Positions 1 through 11,785 are shown, counted from the first letter of the stretch. The stretch is 16,610 bases of DNA from Smittium mucronatum (GCA_001953115.1 LSSL01003016.1:1-16610), one strand, 5' to 3'. Program-made: numbers and translations. The notes: a model not told the origin generated them from the sequence alone.

Positions 1-95
1 AAAAGTAAATGCATTATTTTGAACCATCAGCCCCGAATGGGCTAAAAAGTATTAACTAAAAGAAATAATAAGTGAACCTTCCGAATTTAAAAAGA

Positions 96-449
96 TTAAA
101 AATATTCAAAAAAACCCCCCCAGCTCTTGAAGCAATTCATTCTATTATAAGGTTCGTAATTGATAAAACTTTTATTACTACTATTGATTGTAGTTATGCT
201 ACCATCTACAAACAAACCGTTTAAGAAATGTTTGGGAGTTGTAGTTGAATGAGAACAAGCTATAAAAATAATTTTAAATACACAAATCGCTTCTGCAAAT
301 GCAAGAATTCTATAAGGAGATTTCTTATTCCTTTTAACATAATTTCGTGAAAAATTAATTTCCATAGGAAAAGCGTAAAAGTCACATGAGTCCTCCTCAT
401 TTAAATTCAGATTTTTTATTATATGAAAAAGCAAAGGAAATCTATCGGT
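96..449 (-). pseudogene. Minus-strand open frame, unrecognised, possible remnant
   Basis: This frame is open from just after a TAA at 450-452 to a TAA at 96-98, about 117 codons. There is no ATG near the beginning: the first Met codon lies some 27 codons in (Met-Glu-Ile-Asn-Phe), and a start further upstream would need TTG. The segment is richer in G+C (about 27% in 121-180) than most of the window, and its amino-acid mix is varied, with Cys, Trp, Pro, His and a hydrophobic stretch (Ile-Cys-Val-Phe-Lys-Ile-Ile-Phe-Ile-Ala-Cys). At this composition random frames average only about ten codons, so the length is mildly notable. The C-terminal end runs through a G-tract (reverse complement of 115-121) as Ser-Trp-Gly-Gly-Phe-Phe. 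I recognise no domain. It could be a decayed exon or transposon fragment, or a chance frame; the plus strand is also open over 72-221. Confidence 0.25.
115..121. repeat. Poly-C tract (7 C) next to an A-run
   Basis: Seven C follow seven A. It is the first of only three C-runs of seven or more in the window; the others are at 1764-1773 and 16401-16411. All three have C on the plus strand and lie in the G+C-richer flanks, never in the central AT block. On the minus strand this run follows directly on TGG-type sequence, as the one at 16401-16411 nearly does. Confidence 0.9.
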
Positions 450-570
450 TTAAAGATTGCTTAATTGCTGATTTAGCGAAAATTCCCATTTTAAGTGATT
501 TTCCTTAATTTTTATTTTTATTTTCAATTTTAATGTTTAAATAAAGCTAACGAATGCAAAAATAATTAAA

Positions 571-614
571 AAAACAAAAAAAAAGGAAACAAACAAAAAA
601 AAAAGGAAACAAAC
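571..614. repeat. Two-copy 20-bp tandem repeat, A-rich
   Basis: The unit is an A-run followed by GGAAACAAAC. It occurs twice head to tail, with the GG at 585-586 and again at 605-606, a period of exactly 20. The copies differ only at the first base of the unit (C versus A). It looks like a recent slippage or tandem duplication. It supplies the Lys-rich upstream codons of the open frame at 570-779, which argues against those codons being real protein. Confidence 0.85.
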
Positions 615-650
615 ATAAAAAAATTCTTAAAATTATTACTGGCTAAAAAA

Positions 651-779
651 ATGATTAAAGATACCTTCCAAAGTTTTGGAGCTTATCTATCTTCTCAGGT
701 ACTGGTAAATTATACTGAGAAAAAAGTTTTTATGAAGAATGGCTCAGTAAAAAGTGAGAATTTCTACATGAATTACTAA
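651..779 (+). CDS. Small open frame, 42 codons, unrecognised
   Basis: An ATG at 651 with A at -3 opens a 42-codon frame ending in TAA at 777-779. The same frame is open upstream to a TAA at 567-569, but those codons are the A-rich tandem repeat. The product would start Met-Ile-Lys-Asp-Thr-Phe-Gln-Ser-Phe-Gly and end Phe-Tyr-Met-Asn-Tyr. Its third positions are mixed and the segment is locally richer in G+C (21 of 60 in 661-720), unlike the DNA that follows. There is no signal peptide or membrane segment. A CAG/GTACTG splice-donor-like string at 696-701 means it could instead be an exon fragment. No family is recognised. It may be a short peptide gene, a decayed exon, or chance. Confidence 0.2.
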   Translation: MIKDTFQSFGAYLSSQVLVNYTEKKVFMKNGSVKSENFYMNY

Positions 780-780
780 T

Positions 781-1300
781 CTAACATAGTTAAAATGTTA
801 TTTGCTTAATCAGCACATAATAAAATATAAAATTGTAAAATATTTTATGTTTCGGCATTTTTTAATAATGGAAATTTTTTTTTGATTAAAAGTTTCGGAT
901 TTGGAAAAGATTAAATGGTTTCTAATTTATACTTAAATAAATCATCAAACTCAAAAATAAATTGCAAATAAATTTTTTTGAAAAAATTAAATCATTAAAA
1001 TTTCATTAACTATTCTAAAGAAAAAAATAAATTAAAAATGTTATTTGTATTTGTAAATAAAAAAATATACGTATAAGTTGCGATTTTCATATATCCTTAT
1101 ATGGTTATCATTTGTGTAATCGACATATTTTGATTTATTACAAAGTAGTTTTCTATATATTTTATTTTAGTATAAAAAGAAAAAACATCATCATTTAATT
1201 ACAAGTAATGATTACAAAAGAGAGGAATACTCATACCAAGTGTTATTTTTCATAATGTTAACATATTATTAATTACAGGGAATAGAAATAAAAAAAAATG
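781..1300. other. AT-rich intergenic stretch, no feature seen
   Basis: Both strands are densely stopped. It contains A-runs, T-runs and scattered polyadenylation-like AATAAA strings, which mean nothing at this composition. I see no RNA gene, no repeat of note and no open frame worth reporting. Confidence 0.7.
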
Positions 1301-1304
1301 AAGT

Positions 1305-1394
1305 ATGATAATGAGTTATTACTATAGGTTTAGAGGGAAAATATGTATAAGAGATAGGTTTTTCGAAGACGAAAAGGGAGAATCAAAACTTTAA
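1305..1394 (+). other. G+C-richer islet with a 29-codon frame
   Basis: ATG at 1305 (or 1311) runs to TAA at 1392-1394, giving 29 codons rich in Tyr, Arg and Phe and ending with charged residues (Asp-Glu-Lys-Gly-Glu-Ser-Lys-Leu). The underlying DNA is purine-rich and has 21 of 60 bases G or C in 1321-1380, well above its surroundings. The frame is too short to call a gene. It could be an exon remnant, a fragment of a repeat, or chance. Confidence 0.12.
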
Positions 1395-1560
1395 ATCAAG
1401 AAGTATATGATTAATAATAGCTTTAGGAAAAACACTTAATGTAAATAGTAATTCATTATAAATACTAGGTATATTCAATCAAAATATAAATGATATTATT
1501 TTGCTTCTATACTAAATAACAGTGATTTTATTAAACTTGCTTAATTTTAGAGAAAGTTCT
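1395..1560. other. AT-rich stretch, no feature seen
   Basis: Ordinary AT-rich sequence with stops in all frames, between the islet at 1305-1394 and the poly-C cassette. Confidence 0.6.
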
Positions 1561-1562
1561 TA

Positions 1563-1784
1563 CTATATTTTTTTAAAAAATATAAATATAAATATAAAAA
1601 AATTCAACAAAAAAACAAGTATTTCCAAACTTAAGACGAATGCTTGCTTCATAGAATTAATTTTTGCTAATCCAGAGAAGAAATAATAATTTCTACCAAC
1701 AAAATAGAAATTCAGGACAGCCTTATTTCGAACTCTGATGAAGAATAGGTAAATTTTAGAGCTCCCCCCCCCCAAAAAAAACAA
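1563..1784 (-). pseudogene. Left poly-G cassette, decayed coding-like remnant
   Basis: Read on the minus strand, a 73-codon frame is open from 1784 down, with TTG rather than ATG at its head. It begins Phe-Phe-Leu-Gly-Gly-Gly-Ser-Ser-Lys-Ile-Tyr-Leu, and its tail is a low-complexity Phe/Ile/Lys run encoded by T-rich DNA. The informative part is about 1630-1773. Its G-tract and following words (TCTAA, AATTTACCT, CTTCAT in minus orientation) match the cassette at 16209-16481, and the translations align roughly: Gly-Gly-Gly-Ser-x-Lys-x-Tyr-Leu, then Phe-Phe, then about 16 residues later Ser-Leu-(Glu). This suggests both descend from one repeated element. The plus strand carries AG/GTAAAT at about 1747-1754, a splice-donor-like string. 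No known family is recognised, and no function is proposed. Confidence 0.3.
1764..1773. repeat. Poly-C tract (10 C) followed by an A-run
   Basis: Ten C followed by eight A. In the minus-strand cassette this reads as a T-run and then the G-tract that encodes Gly-Gly-Gly. It corresponds to the 11-C tract at 16401-16411 in the right cassette. Confidence 0.9.
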
Positions 1785-1790
1785 CCCCGA

Positions 1791-2040
1791 TAGATAAATA
1801 TTTTTTCAATTGAAAATAATTCTGTAAATATATATGTATTTATAACTCAATTAATTCAAATTTTAGTGATTATTGCGTTAAAATAAACAAATAGATATTA
1901 CATATATATACAGCCATCAAGAAAGAAGGAATTATGGATCCATTATCTATCCTTAAAGCGTGAACAATTTTTGAAAAACAATCATAATTTTTTTCATTTT
2001 ATAATTGTCGTATATTAACGGGAAAAAAACACAGCTCGTA
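1791..2040. other. Transition between left flank and AT block
   Basis: Mixed composition: very AT-rich around 1800-1900, then a moderately richer part (18 of 60 in 1921-1980). A short TA run at 1902-1910 is the only repeat. No open frame or RNA gene is seen. The left edge of the AT block is gradual, lying somewhere between about 2,040 and 2,150, unlike the right edge. Confidence 0.5.
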
Positions 2041-2189
2041 TTATGTAAGTTTTAAAATTAAATATACATCAAAAATAATCTATTTTGTAATTTTTTTTGG
2101 TAGAGTATTATTAAAATATATTATATTGTGTGACAAGAAACCCCAAAATAATAAATAAGAAAATGTATAATTTTTTGAAGAAAAATATG

Positions 2190-2211
2190 ATAAAAGTTAA
2201 ATAAAAGTTAA
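2190..2211. repeat. Two-copy 11-bp tandem repeat
   Basis: The unit ATAAAAGTTAA occurs twice without a gap and without a mismatch, followed by a further partial match. It is a small slippage-type duplication at the left edge of the AT block. Confidence 0.8.
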
Positions 2212-4023
2212 AGAAATAAAACCATAGATTGAAATACGTATCTGCTATAAATGAATATTTTTCGGCGTATGGATAAAGTTTTATTAAATATTTATTCTCC
2301 GCTGTTGTTTTTTAAAATAAAAAACACTTTAAATTAAAAAATAATTATCAAAGGTAATTTATTCGACTTTTTTTACAAGAAGAATTTACTTATCGCATAT
2401 AATATAAAATAATACAATGTAATTTTATAGAGTAAATATATTTTTAATAAATATTTTAATTAAATTAATAAAAAATTCGCATTTTTCGAATAAAAAAGTA
2501 AATTAAATTGTTTTTGAAATTTGATAGACTTTGGATGGATAATAATATTATTTTAAACCTGCATAATACATTGATCTAAATTTTCATAATTATTTTCCAT
2601 AAATTCATAAAATATTCATTTTAAATATAAAATTTTTTTTCGAAGTTTATTTTCTAGTGGATTTTATAAAGATATTCAGAATCTAAATGCTTAAAATCAG
2701 TTTAAAATTTCCGAATAGCCTAACAAAAAAAATTAAAATATTACTATTTTAATTTTTTCGAAAAGAAATAATTAATTTAATTTTGAATTTTTAACAAATA
2801 AATTTCTTGAGCTTTGACTAAATTGATTTTATTTAGGATTATTAGAGGATTTGATAGGAAAAGCATTTCTTATCTAAAAATTTGAAAAAAATTATTGACT
2901 TATTTAATTACAAAATATGAAAGCGAAATTTTTTAAAAAAGTATTCTAATATAAAACAAAACTCAATATCTCCCAGATTATTTTTAAAAAATTGAAAACT
3001 TGAATACAGGTTTGGATTTAAATTATTACTGTCTATTTTTATGTATTGTTATTTGGTGAAAAATCAAAAATCAGCAAGTATTTAAAACATAAATCTTAAC
3101 AACTCATAAAATTAAAAATAAAGAATTTAAAATCTATTAATCAATTTTATTTTGTAATTAAGAATTTTATATTTAGTTTTTAATTATTTTTCATTAAATA
3201 GATATTTTTTAATAATTTGAAAGTCTTCAATATATTCTAAAGTATATCAAATGGTCAATAAATTTTCTATAACATCTTAAGAAGATTTTCATTAGAAAAT
3301 TTGAACAAATTTTTGCTTTTTTGTGTTAAATATACAAACAGAATTAGGGAAAATAGCAAATATGAATAGATTTTTAAAATTTAATCATTTAAGGAATTAA
3401 AATTACCGAAATTTTTGTTAGGCAAATGAAAATGGCTTAAACATACTCACAAAAAAAAATTTTTTTTATTATAATCCTTAAAATTATTGAATTGATTTTT
3501 TTCTACAGGAATAGGCATGTTTCAATTTTGGGTTATAAAACTTTATTCTGGCACTTTGTAGAGGAATTGTTAGCAACATAAATGATTAAATAATAATAAT
3601 AAGTAATATTTAATCACTTACATGCTGCTTTTTTTAATTTCAACATGCATTAAGAAATATCAAGCCTGTTTTATGAAAATTTACTGTAATTGGAGGCGGT
3701 CTTTTAACATCATTTTTTCTATCTATTTATTGAATTAAATAAGCAAATCAGGATTTTTATCGTGTATTTTAAGTTTATACTAGCCAAATAAAACTGTGCG
3801 CTAAATATTAATAGTATTTATATCTTTTTTCAAAATTAGATCTGAAGAATTACACTTGAGGGTATTTCTAAATTGAAAAAATCTAAAGCAGAATTTATTG
3901 ACTAATTAAAAATATTTTTGAGCATATTTCTTTAAAATCCGTAAGACAAATATTCCATCAATTTTGAGAAATTTCAACAAAGAATAGTTTTCTTCAAAAT
4001 AATGTCATACGAAAAGATGTTTT

Positions 4024-4045
4024 TAATCATCACTATGGATGATTA
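4024..4045. repeat. Inverted repeat, 8-bp arms, 6-nt loop
   Basis: TAATCATC at 4024-4031 and GATGATTA at 4038-4045 are perfect reverse complements around ACTATG. The arms hold two G:C pairs each. A chance occurrence is plausible in 16 kb, and no T-run or gene context supports a terminator. Confidence 0.6.
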
Positions 4046-4303
4046 GATGGATATATTTGTAAAAAAGGTGAGTAAAATTATAATTTATATTCTTAAATAT
4101 AAAATTTCTAGGTAAAATATCTTTTAGAGTCTCATAAAAATTCAAAATCTTATCTTATGTACAAATTCATAATAACCTATTATATTTGAGATAAACTTTA
4201 CAAGTATGATTATAATTTATAGTGAAAATTATTACTTTAATTTACCAAAATTTTGATTTCCAAAGAAAATATCATAATAAAAATCTTTTGATTTATAATA
4301 ATA

Positions 4304-4315
4304 ATATATATATAT
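4304..4315. repeat. (AT)6 microsatellite
   Basis: Twelve alternating A and T bases, preceded by ATA/ATAATA repeats. One of three exact (AT)6 runs in the AT block. Confidence 0.9.
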
Positions 4316-4581
4316 GTTTAGTTCTTATAATGAAAAGTGACTATCATTTCTAAAACACTTTTAAAAAATAAACATTTGAAGCAACTTTTGTGCTATTCTT
4401 AGTTCAGTAAATTATTTAAAAAACTGATGAAATATAATAATGCAAAATTGTGATTCTAATTAGTACAATTGAATAAATTTGTATATTTTTTAGAATTAAA
4501 TAATTGATGATATATTAAAATTTTCAAAAAAAATTCATCTATGATTACCAATAAGTAATAAATAAATAAATTATTATTTAG

Positions 4582-4604
4582 AATAAAATATAATATATTT
4601 TATT
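4582..4604. repeat. Perfect AT palindrome, 11-bp arms
   Basis: AATAAAATATA at 4582-4592 and TATATTTTATT at 4594-4604 are exact reverse complements around a single central A. It contains no G or C, so it would melt or extrude easily. Such palindromes are fairly likely by chance at this composition. Confidence 0.7.
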
Positions 4605-6643
4605 TATTATTGTATTTATCTTACAAACACTCGATAATATAATAACAATACCTAAATAGACTTTAGCTCCAATGATTATCAATCAAAAATATATAGAAGG
4701 GGTTTATTTTTATTTTTTTCAATATAATTTATAAAAAATCATTTAACAATTAGTTCTAACCTTATAACTTAATATATAATAGGTTCTTTTAAAAAAGATT
4801 ATTACTCATAAAACGTTATATTTTTATAAAAAGTTAAAAATTATTTTATACTAGCTTATAAATTATTATAAGATAACATAGGTATATATCTGAATTATTA
4901 TCTTATATCAATTTTAAGCTTAGTATAATCAAGATATTAGTGAGACTTAATCTATTCAAATACTTAAATATAAATGAAGCTTTATCAAAAAAAAATCACA
5001 CATAGTACAAGTATAAATTAATTATATTTTTTATAGAACGGTACGAATAAAATTAGCACCAATTTTGATTAACAAGAGATATTAGTAAGATATAAAAAAT
5101 AGATTTCTAATCTTTTATGTCACGATTGAGTAATAGGAAGCTAAAATCTTATTTAATTATACCTTCGTATTTAACTATCAATTCAGAAACTCTTATTCTT
5201 GATACGTTACTTGTATATTTGAATCCAGCTTTATATTTAACAAAATCTGTTAAAAAATAGAATTTCTACTTAATTCATTTTTTTAAACCATTTAAATTCT
5301 ATTTTTAATTATATATTTAAACAAATTTATAATTTGGTAAATATAAATTTCTAAAACTACCCCTATGAAATTTCAAAATATAGAAAAAAAACCAAAATTA
5401 AACTAGCCTATCCTAGTATAAAAATCCCAGGTTAATGATTGTAAAGATTATAAAAAAATAACATTTTTTTGGTGAATTATTTGAGCCAATTTTTACTGCC
5501 TAATAAAATATTTGTTAATTTTTATTTTGTTTATATATTTTTTTGATAATTTGGTTTTATTTGCAAAAATTTACAAAAAATGAATATTTTTTGCTATAGG
5601 TCCAAAATTACAACGAGTATTTTATTTTAATTATAAAACATAGAAATTCAAAAATTCTCTTAAATCAAAAATTATGTAACCAAACCAGGAGGTTTTGTAA
5701 AATACAAGTTTTTTTATTATTTTTAAAATCTAATCTTTAATTTTAATATGTGAAAAATTTTATATTATTGATTTTAAATTATTAATAAAACAGTATTATA
5801 ATAAAAAGAAAATTTTAATTATAAATAAGAATTATTTAAGTCCTCTTACGAGATATTTTTCATTTTTATTATACATCAAATATTTATTTAAAAAAAAAAA
5901 AATTGCCTATGACTTATTTAAACTTCTTAAACCGGGAATTTAAAAATCTTATTTTTGAAATATGTATCTGTTTCATTGACCATTTTGTGATATAAAAATA
6001 TACAAATATACAAACTTATTTATATCTTACTGATAAAAAAAGCGTTAGAAATTTATTTTGTTTCGTCTTGTGATATTTTTTTGGGATTAAAGTTTATTAT
6101 TACTTATATTTAATAGAGAAATTATTAATAATTGTAATCAGAAAAAAATCTATCAAATTTTCATTTTTTTCATAATAACAATTTTAGCTAAAATTATTTT
6201 GTGGATTTGAACTTATAATTTGAATAAAATAATAGTAAATTTTATAAGCAGTTTTTATTTTAGTGTTTAGAAAAAGCATATGATAAAAAAATTACATACT
6301 TTTTAAATAATTAACATTATTTAAAGGAATTTTTTTTTTAAATTTTTATTGGGAAAATTTGTATTTTATTACACATTTTTTTTCAATAATATTTAATTTA
6401 ATATTTAATATTATAATTAGGTCTTTTTTGGAGCACCAAATAATTAGTAAATAATAAAATTAAAATTTTTATTGAAAATAACAAATGAACCATTTTAGGC
6501 ATCATATGATATAAAAAAGTTTGAGGTGTGTTTAAGTATTAAAAATTGTGATATTGATTAATGTTTCGATTTGATAAAACTTCTTATGTAAATTTATGAA
6601 GACGTGCATTTTGTATACTAATAAAATACAAAATTTTCTGGTT

Positions 6644-6672
6644 ATTAAATTAAATTAAATTAAATTAAATTT
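6644..6672. repeat. (ATTAA)n microsatellite, about 5.6 units
   Basis: Five exact copies of ATTAA plus ATT, running into a T-run. It is the longest clean short tandem repeat in the window, and shows replication slippage in natural DNA. Confidence 0.95.
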
Positions 6673-7404
6673 TTTTATGAAATTTTATGAATATGGTAAA
6701 AAAAAATAATTAATGGGCGGAATTTCAGATATTTTAGATTCTATATATGATATAATAAACCACTCTAACTGGGAATCGCAACAAATAATATAATATGTCT
6801 CCAGTGCAATTTAATTTAGGAATAAATTTAAATTCCACCCTTTATTATTTATAAATTAATCTTTTAATATTATTTAATAATAAAATAGTGTATGGTATTA
6901 ACAATATAAATATTTTAATTCATGAAAAGATATTTTTAAAATTCGATTCCATAATTTAATAGAAATAAAATAAAATTACTTAGTATGTTTGAATTCAGAT
7001 AGAATAATAAAAAAAGTATTTTATATTATATAGAATTGTTTTATTAAATATTTGAAAATTATTTATTAGTAGATTAGTACTATAATTTTACCATACTTTT
7101 ATTGAAAAAACAAAATTTATAATTGAATTGAATCTAAGCCCAAAAAATGTTTTAGTTAGAATCCTTAAACTTATCCATATTCCGAAAAAAATGAAAATAT
7201 GTAAAAATGAAAATCTTATTTGATAATTTTTGATAAATTCCTTACATAAATTATGAAAGTATATAGAAGGTTTTATATCATATAATTAAAGGTTTTACTA
7301 ACTGAAACTTTTTTTTACTTAATATATATAGTTAAGTATTGCTTTAATTGGTCCTAAATTTATTATCAATTAAGAGAATAAAAAAATACAATTTTTATCA
7401 TTAT

Positions 7405-7510
7405 CATACATCTCTCCACAGATTGGACTACTCCATACTCACTGAAAATGCTTTAGTAGATTCTTATTTATAACAAATCATTAATTCAATTAAAACCGCA
7501 ACTTTCAGTA
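7405..7510. other. G+C-richer islet inside the AT block
   Basis: 18 of 60 bases are G or C in 7381-7440, and the text is pyrimidine-rich (CTCTCCACAG, then ACTACTCCATACTCACTG). The string TCTCCACAG resembles a splice acceptor, but no open frame of useful length follows on the plus strand. It could be a relic of older sequence or a fluctuation. Confidence 0.3.
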
Positions 7511-9562
7511 AAAAAAAGTATTATTGTTTAATGTTTTACAATGTCAATTTTTAAAACAATTTGGGTGTTTCATTTTATTTTTTTTTGTAATAAAACTTTT
7601 AATATGTAAATTTATAGATTTTTTATCATTTATTAACAATTAAAAGATTAAATTATACTTAAAAATGATAGATAATAGTGATATCAAATATTGATAATTT
7701 TTTTTGAATATTTATTAGAATTTACGATAGAAATCGTGTTGTTAAAAATAATGAAATCAAGCATATGCACAAAATTTTTTTAAATAATAAAAATAATTCA
7801 TGTTTAATATATATTTGAATTTATATTTTTTATAGCATTGTTTTCAACTGTGAAAATTGTAATATTTTTGAATTAATGTAATTAAAAATTTAAGAATCAG
7901 AAATAAAAGATAATATAGAAATGGATTGGCGACTTTTGTATTATAATAAAAACTTATAATTCACAAAATAATTTTACCCTCTAAATCTATTTTAAACATT
8001 ATTTATTATCAATTTGACTAATATATTAATTTTGAACTGATCTTGTTAATTTTTCCAGTATTAGTTGATAATGTTTAAATGAGTTGTTTTTTGATAAAAA
8101 TGCGGTTTTTTTATTAACTTAATTGTTTAAACGGTAGCCAATTAATTTTATTAATGAATATATTTGTAATTCGCATAGGCAACATTATTAATGGTCAGGT
8201 GCAATAAGTATATAATATTTTTAATTTTGAGCATATAAATAGTCAAAGTAAAAAAAAATAATTTTTTAGTGTTAAATATATAAAGATTTAAATAATTTAT
8301 AATTTTTGTTTTTTGAAGTATGTAGTTTTTTTTTTCAAAAAAACCATTATTAGGCCGAATTTGTCCACAACAATGTTCATTTATCTAAATACTTTTAGAT
8401 GCAGGTATTTTTTAAATATAAATAATCATTTTTTAAATTTAAACTAATCCAATAAAAAAATAAGATTTAAATATAAATTGAACTTTATTACAGTAATACA
8501 ATTATTATATAAAATCCTCTAATGTCTCACTAATCAAAAAATTATTTTCATCAAGTCTAAAGAATATAATTCCATTGTTTTATTTCCCTAGTATTAATAA
8601 TTTGAATTATGCTATAAACGATTATTATATTTTAAAAATTAATTTTTTTTTAGAATTTTTTTTGATTTCAGGAAAGTTGCCTAATAATTACAAAAAAAAT
8701 TATATGAGTTTTTTATAAAATAAACTCCTGAAAATAAATAAGATTATAATTGTTTTTTTATATAGAAATTTTGTCATAATAATCAGATTACAACTAGTTT
8801 TTTAAATTATTTTAAATTAGTTTTTAGAAATAATTTTTCAAACAAAATTAATTGTAAACAGTTAATTTAAATATAAAATATATCTAGCTAAATCGTTTGT
8901 ATTTAATTTAACTTGCGATATTACTGGTATAAGTATCGTTATTTTCCCAATAGATATTAAATTACATATGAAAAAAAACCCCCAAATTATCTTATTTCAT
9001 TTTATGGACTTTAAATTCATTAATTTTTGATTTTTTAATTTCAAAGATTTTGAATTTAAATATCAAATGATTTTTTATTATATCAATTTTTAAATTTCCT
9101 AGTTATTTCAATAGATATGTAAAAAAAACATGTATAAATATTAATCATAACTTATATATAATTTTTTTAGTCTAATGTGAAAAGATTTTGAATTCTAAAT
9201 TAAATTAAGTATTTTATTCTTATTTATTAATAGGAATGATCGGATTTATCTTTTTTAGCTGAAAAATAGAATTAAATAATCAATAAAACATTCTTTTAAA
9301 ACAATTTATTTGATTTTAGGTACATTAAAAGTAATTTTGATTTTTTTTTTAAATTTAATACTAATTGATAAATAAAAATTCAACATTATCATTTTAAAAT
9401 TTCAACTACTAAATGATGATAATAAAAACTTTTTATTTATTAAAAACAAGATAAATATTTTATGAAATATCTTTTTTAAATTTATTTTATTTATGGACAA
9501 ATTAATATAAAAATTAATTTCCCAAAAAAACGATTTAAGAGAACTAATAAATCATTTATCTA

Positions 9563-9574
9563 ATATATATATAT
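9563..9574. repeat. (AT)6 microsatellite
   Basis: Twelve alternating A and T bases in the AT block. Confidence 0.9.
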
Positions 9575-9787
9575 TGGAAGTTATTTTTAATAAATCATTA
9601 ATTTTATTGAAAAGTTTCCCACGACTTATACATTAATATGGGTTTTATATTTTTTAAATTCTCAAAAATATAATCGACAATAATTTATTTTTAATTCAAC
9701 TTATTGTATAAAAATTATTTATATTTTATTTTTTCTAATTTAATACAAATTAAATTCAAATTATTTATTTAATTTTAAAACAATAAA

Positions 9788-9799
9788 ATATATATATAT
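9788..9799. repeat. (AT)6 microsatellite
   Basis: Twelve alternating A and T bases in the AT block. Confidence 0.9.
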
Positions 9800-10199
9800 C
9801 ACTAAAATTAATTTTATAATGCTTAAATATAGTTAATATAATAGGACTGTTATGCTAAATCATATAATTTAAAGTAATAAATTATTAATATTTATCGATA
9901 TAATGATTTTTTAATATATAAAATTTAATATAGGGGAAAAAAATTAATATCTGGATTTTTTTTTCCAAAATTAAGTAAAATCTGCCATAAAAAAAATTTT
10001 GAATCAAAAAAGCAAAAATTTAGATTTTTTTTAATTGATCCCAATAACCGAATTTTAGAATCTTTAACTAAAATAACATTAATAAATATCGTAAAAAAAT
10101 TTAATGATTTGTATAAGTTTTTTATTTATTTATTTTTTAATTTTATTTATACTCAATATTATGTGCACTGGAAATTTAATATTTTAACATCTTTAAAGG

Positions 10200-10222
10200 A
10201 TCTAATTATTTAATTAAAAAAA
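10200..10222 (+). repeat. 23-bp dispersed direct repeat, copy 1
   Basis: An exact 23-base match to 13031-13053 in the same orientation. It begins ATCTAATTATTTAATT and ends in seven A. The flanks do not extend convincingly, beyond a shared loose AATAT...AAA string on the left. It may be a trace of an old dispersed repeat. Low complexity makes chance more likely than length alone suggests. Confidence 0.6.
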
Positions 10223-11767
10223 CATATTCAAAAAAAAATATATTTCATTAATGAAAAAATTAGTAATATCAATAATATTATAATCTTGATTTTATAAAAT
10301 ATATCCCTCGATTTAATTTTATAACTTATTTCAAAGTTTAATCATTTATAGATATAGAAAGTATAGAATCAAAAATTGAATCTAAAGTTAAGTTTTAATT
10401 TTTATGTATTTAGATAGGATTTAAAATAATCGGTACAGACGTTATTTTAGTATATAATTACATATTTTAATACTCAATTGATGACATATTATTTTTATTT
10501 TTGTGTAAAAAATGAGTCGGAATACTCTAAGTTTAAATATTAATCATCAAATTACTATATTTTATATTGAGAGTCTAAATATTACATAGTTTTACAAAAA
10601 AAGTGATTTAATGATAAAATTAAGAAGGTTGATCATAGATAATAATCCGAAATGGACGGTTAATATTTTGAATAAAAAAATATCATCATATTTTCAATTT
10701 TTAAAAAATAATCCTATTTCCGATAAAATTTAAATTTCTTCATGAAAAAAATTCTATTTGGCAAAACTTGTAGAAGGTTTACTGATGAGAAGTTGAAAAT
10801 TTTCGATATAGAATTTTTTATCATATATAGGGTTTTTTATTAACTATTATAATAAGAATTTATAATTGAATATTATTTTTCATTTTTTATCCGTCTTTAC
10901 AACTAAAGGCGATATAATAAAATGAAAATGATAGAATACATCCACTACTTATAGGAAAAAACAGAAATAATATAAGATTAAAGATTCATCAAAAAAATCA
11001 TAGAACGTATATGTTTACTTGAAATTATCTATTAATTAGGATTATAGTTATTAAAAGTTACAAAATAAAATAAAGTATAACCAATAATGAGTAGTCAAAA
11101 TTATATCAGATATAATGAAAAGTCAAGAGATTTAATTTGATTTTGGAAATAAGTGTAAAATAATATATGAGTATGTTTATGCAAAGATGCAAAAATGTTG
11201 AGCTCACACACAGTTCTTTTGTTTTTATATGATTAATAAGTATATAATTATTTAATATCACATTTTAATAATTTTTTTAAAATTAAATAAAAGTGAATAC
11301 AGTTACTCTTTGGAAAAAAAATTAAATGTTTGATTTTCTTTTTTTAAGTTTAGAAAAATTATCGTAAACTAAAGAACTCATTTTAATTGCAATTTTACAT
11401 ATAATGCCATGTTAAGGTTTTGGAAATTAGAAATTTACATTGGGTTGAGATAAAAATAAGATTTAATATTTTTACTTTTAGAATGAGACTTTTTTTTTAG
11501 AAATCAATTAAATTATGGTGCATTAACACAGATTTAATATCAAAGAATTAAAAAAATTAATTTGTGAAAAATAAAACTTTATAGTAAACAGAGTTAAATG
11601 AAATAATTTTATATTCAAATATTACGAAATAGTTAATTTTAAAAATGAAGCTTAATTTGAGCAAATGATATTGATTTAACATAATGAATTTATAATAAAA
11701 AAATCATTTTTTTTTACAGATAATTTATTTTATAATTATAATACAAAAGGCACAAAGAGCAAAATTT

Positions 11768-11785
11768 AATTGTTTTAATTGTTTA
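11768..11785. repeat. Two-copy 9-bp tandem repeat
   Basis: TAATTGTTT occurs twice head to tail, followed by ATTAATTATTAG. A minor slippage product. Confidence 0.7.

Noticed and set aside
72..224. Plus-strand open frame of about 50 codons overlapping the minus-strand frame at 96-449
   Set aside because: It has no ATG, begins in A-rich low-complexity DNA, passes through the poly-C tract, and is shorter than the opposite-strand frame. It may be the shadow of that frame or the reverse; neither is recognised.
6935..6950. TTCGATTCC resembling a tRNA internal promoter B box
   Set aside because: No A box or cloverleaf-forming arms upstream, and the surrounding DNA is plain AT-rich sequence.
7819..7829. 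ATTTATATTTT matching the yeast-type replication-origin consensus
   Set aside because: An 11-base A/T consensus is expected many times by chance in this composition, and nothing else supports an origin.
7262..10830. Loose similarity between about 7262-7310 and 10770-10845 (TAGAAGG, TATCATATA, TTTTA(C/T)TAACT)
   Set aside because: The words are short, the spacing differs, and such matches are easy to find by eye in AT-rich DNA; not supported without a scored alignment.
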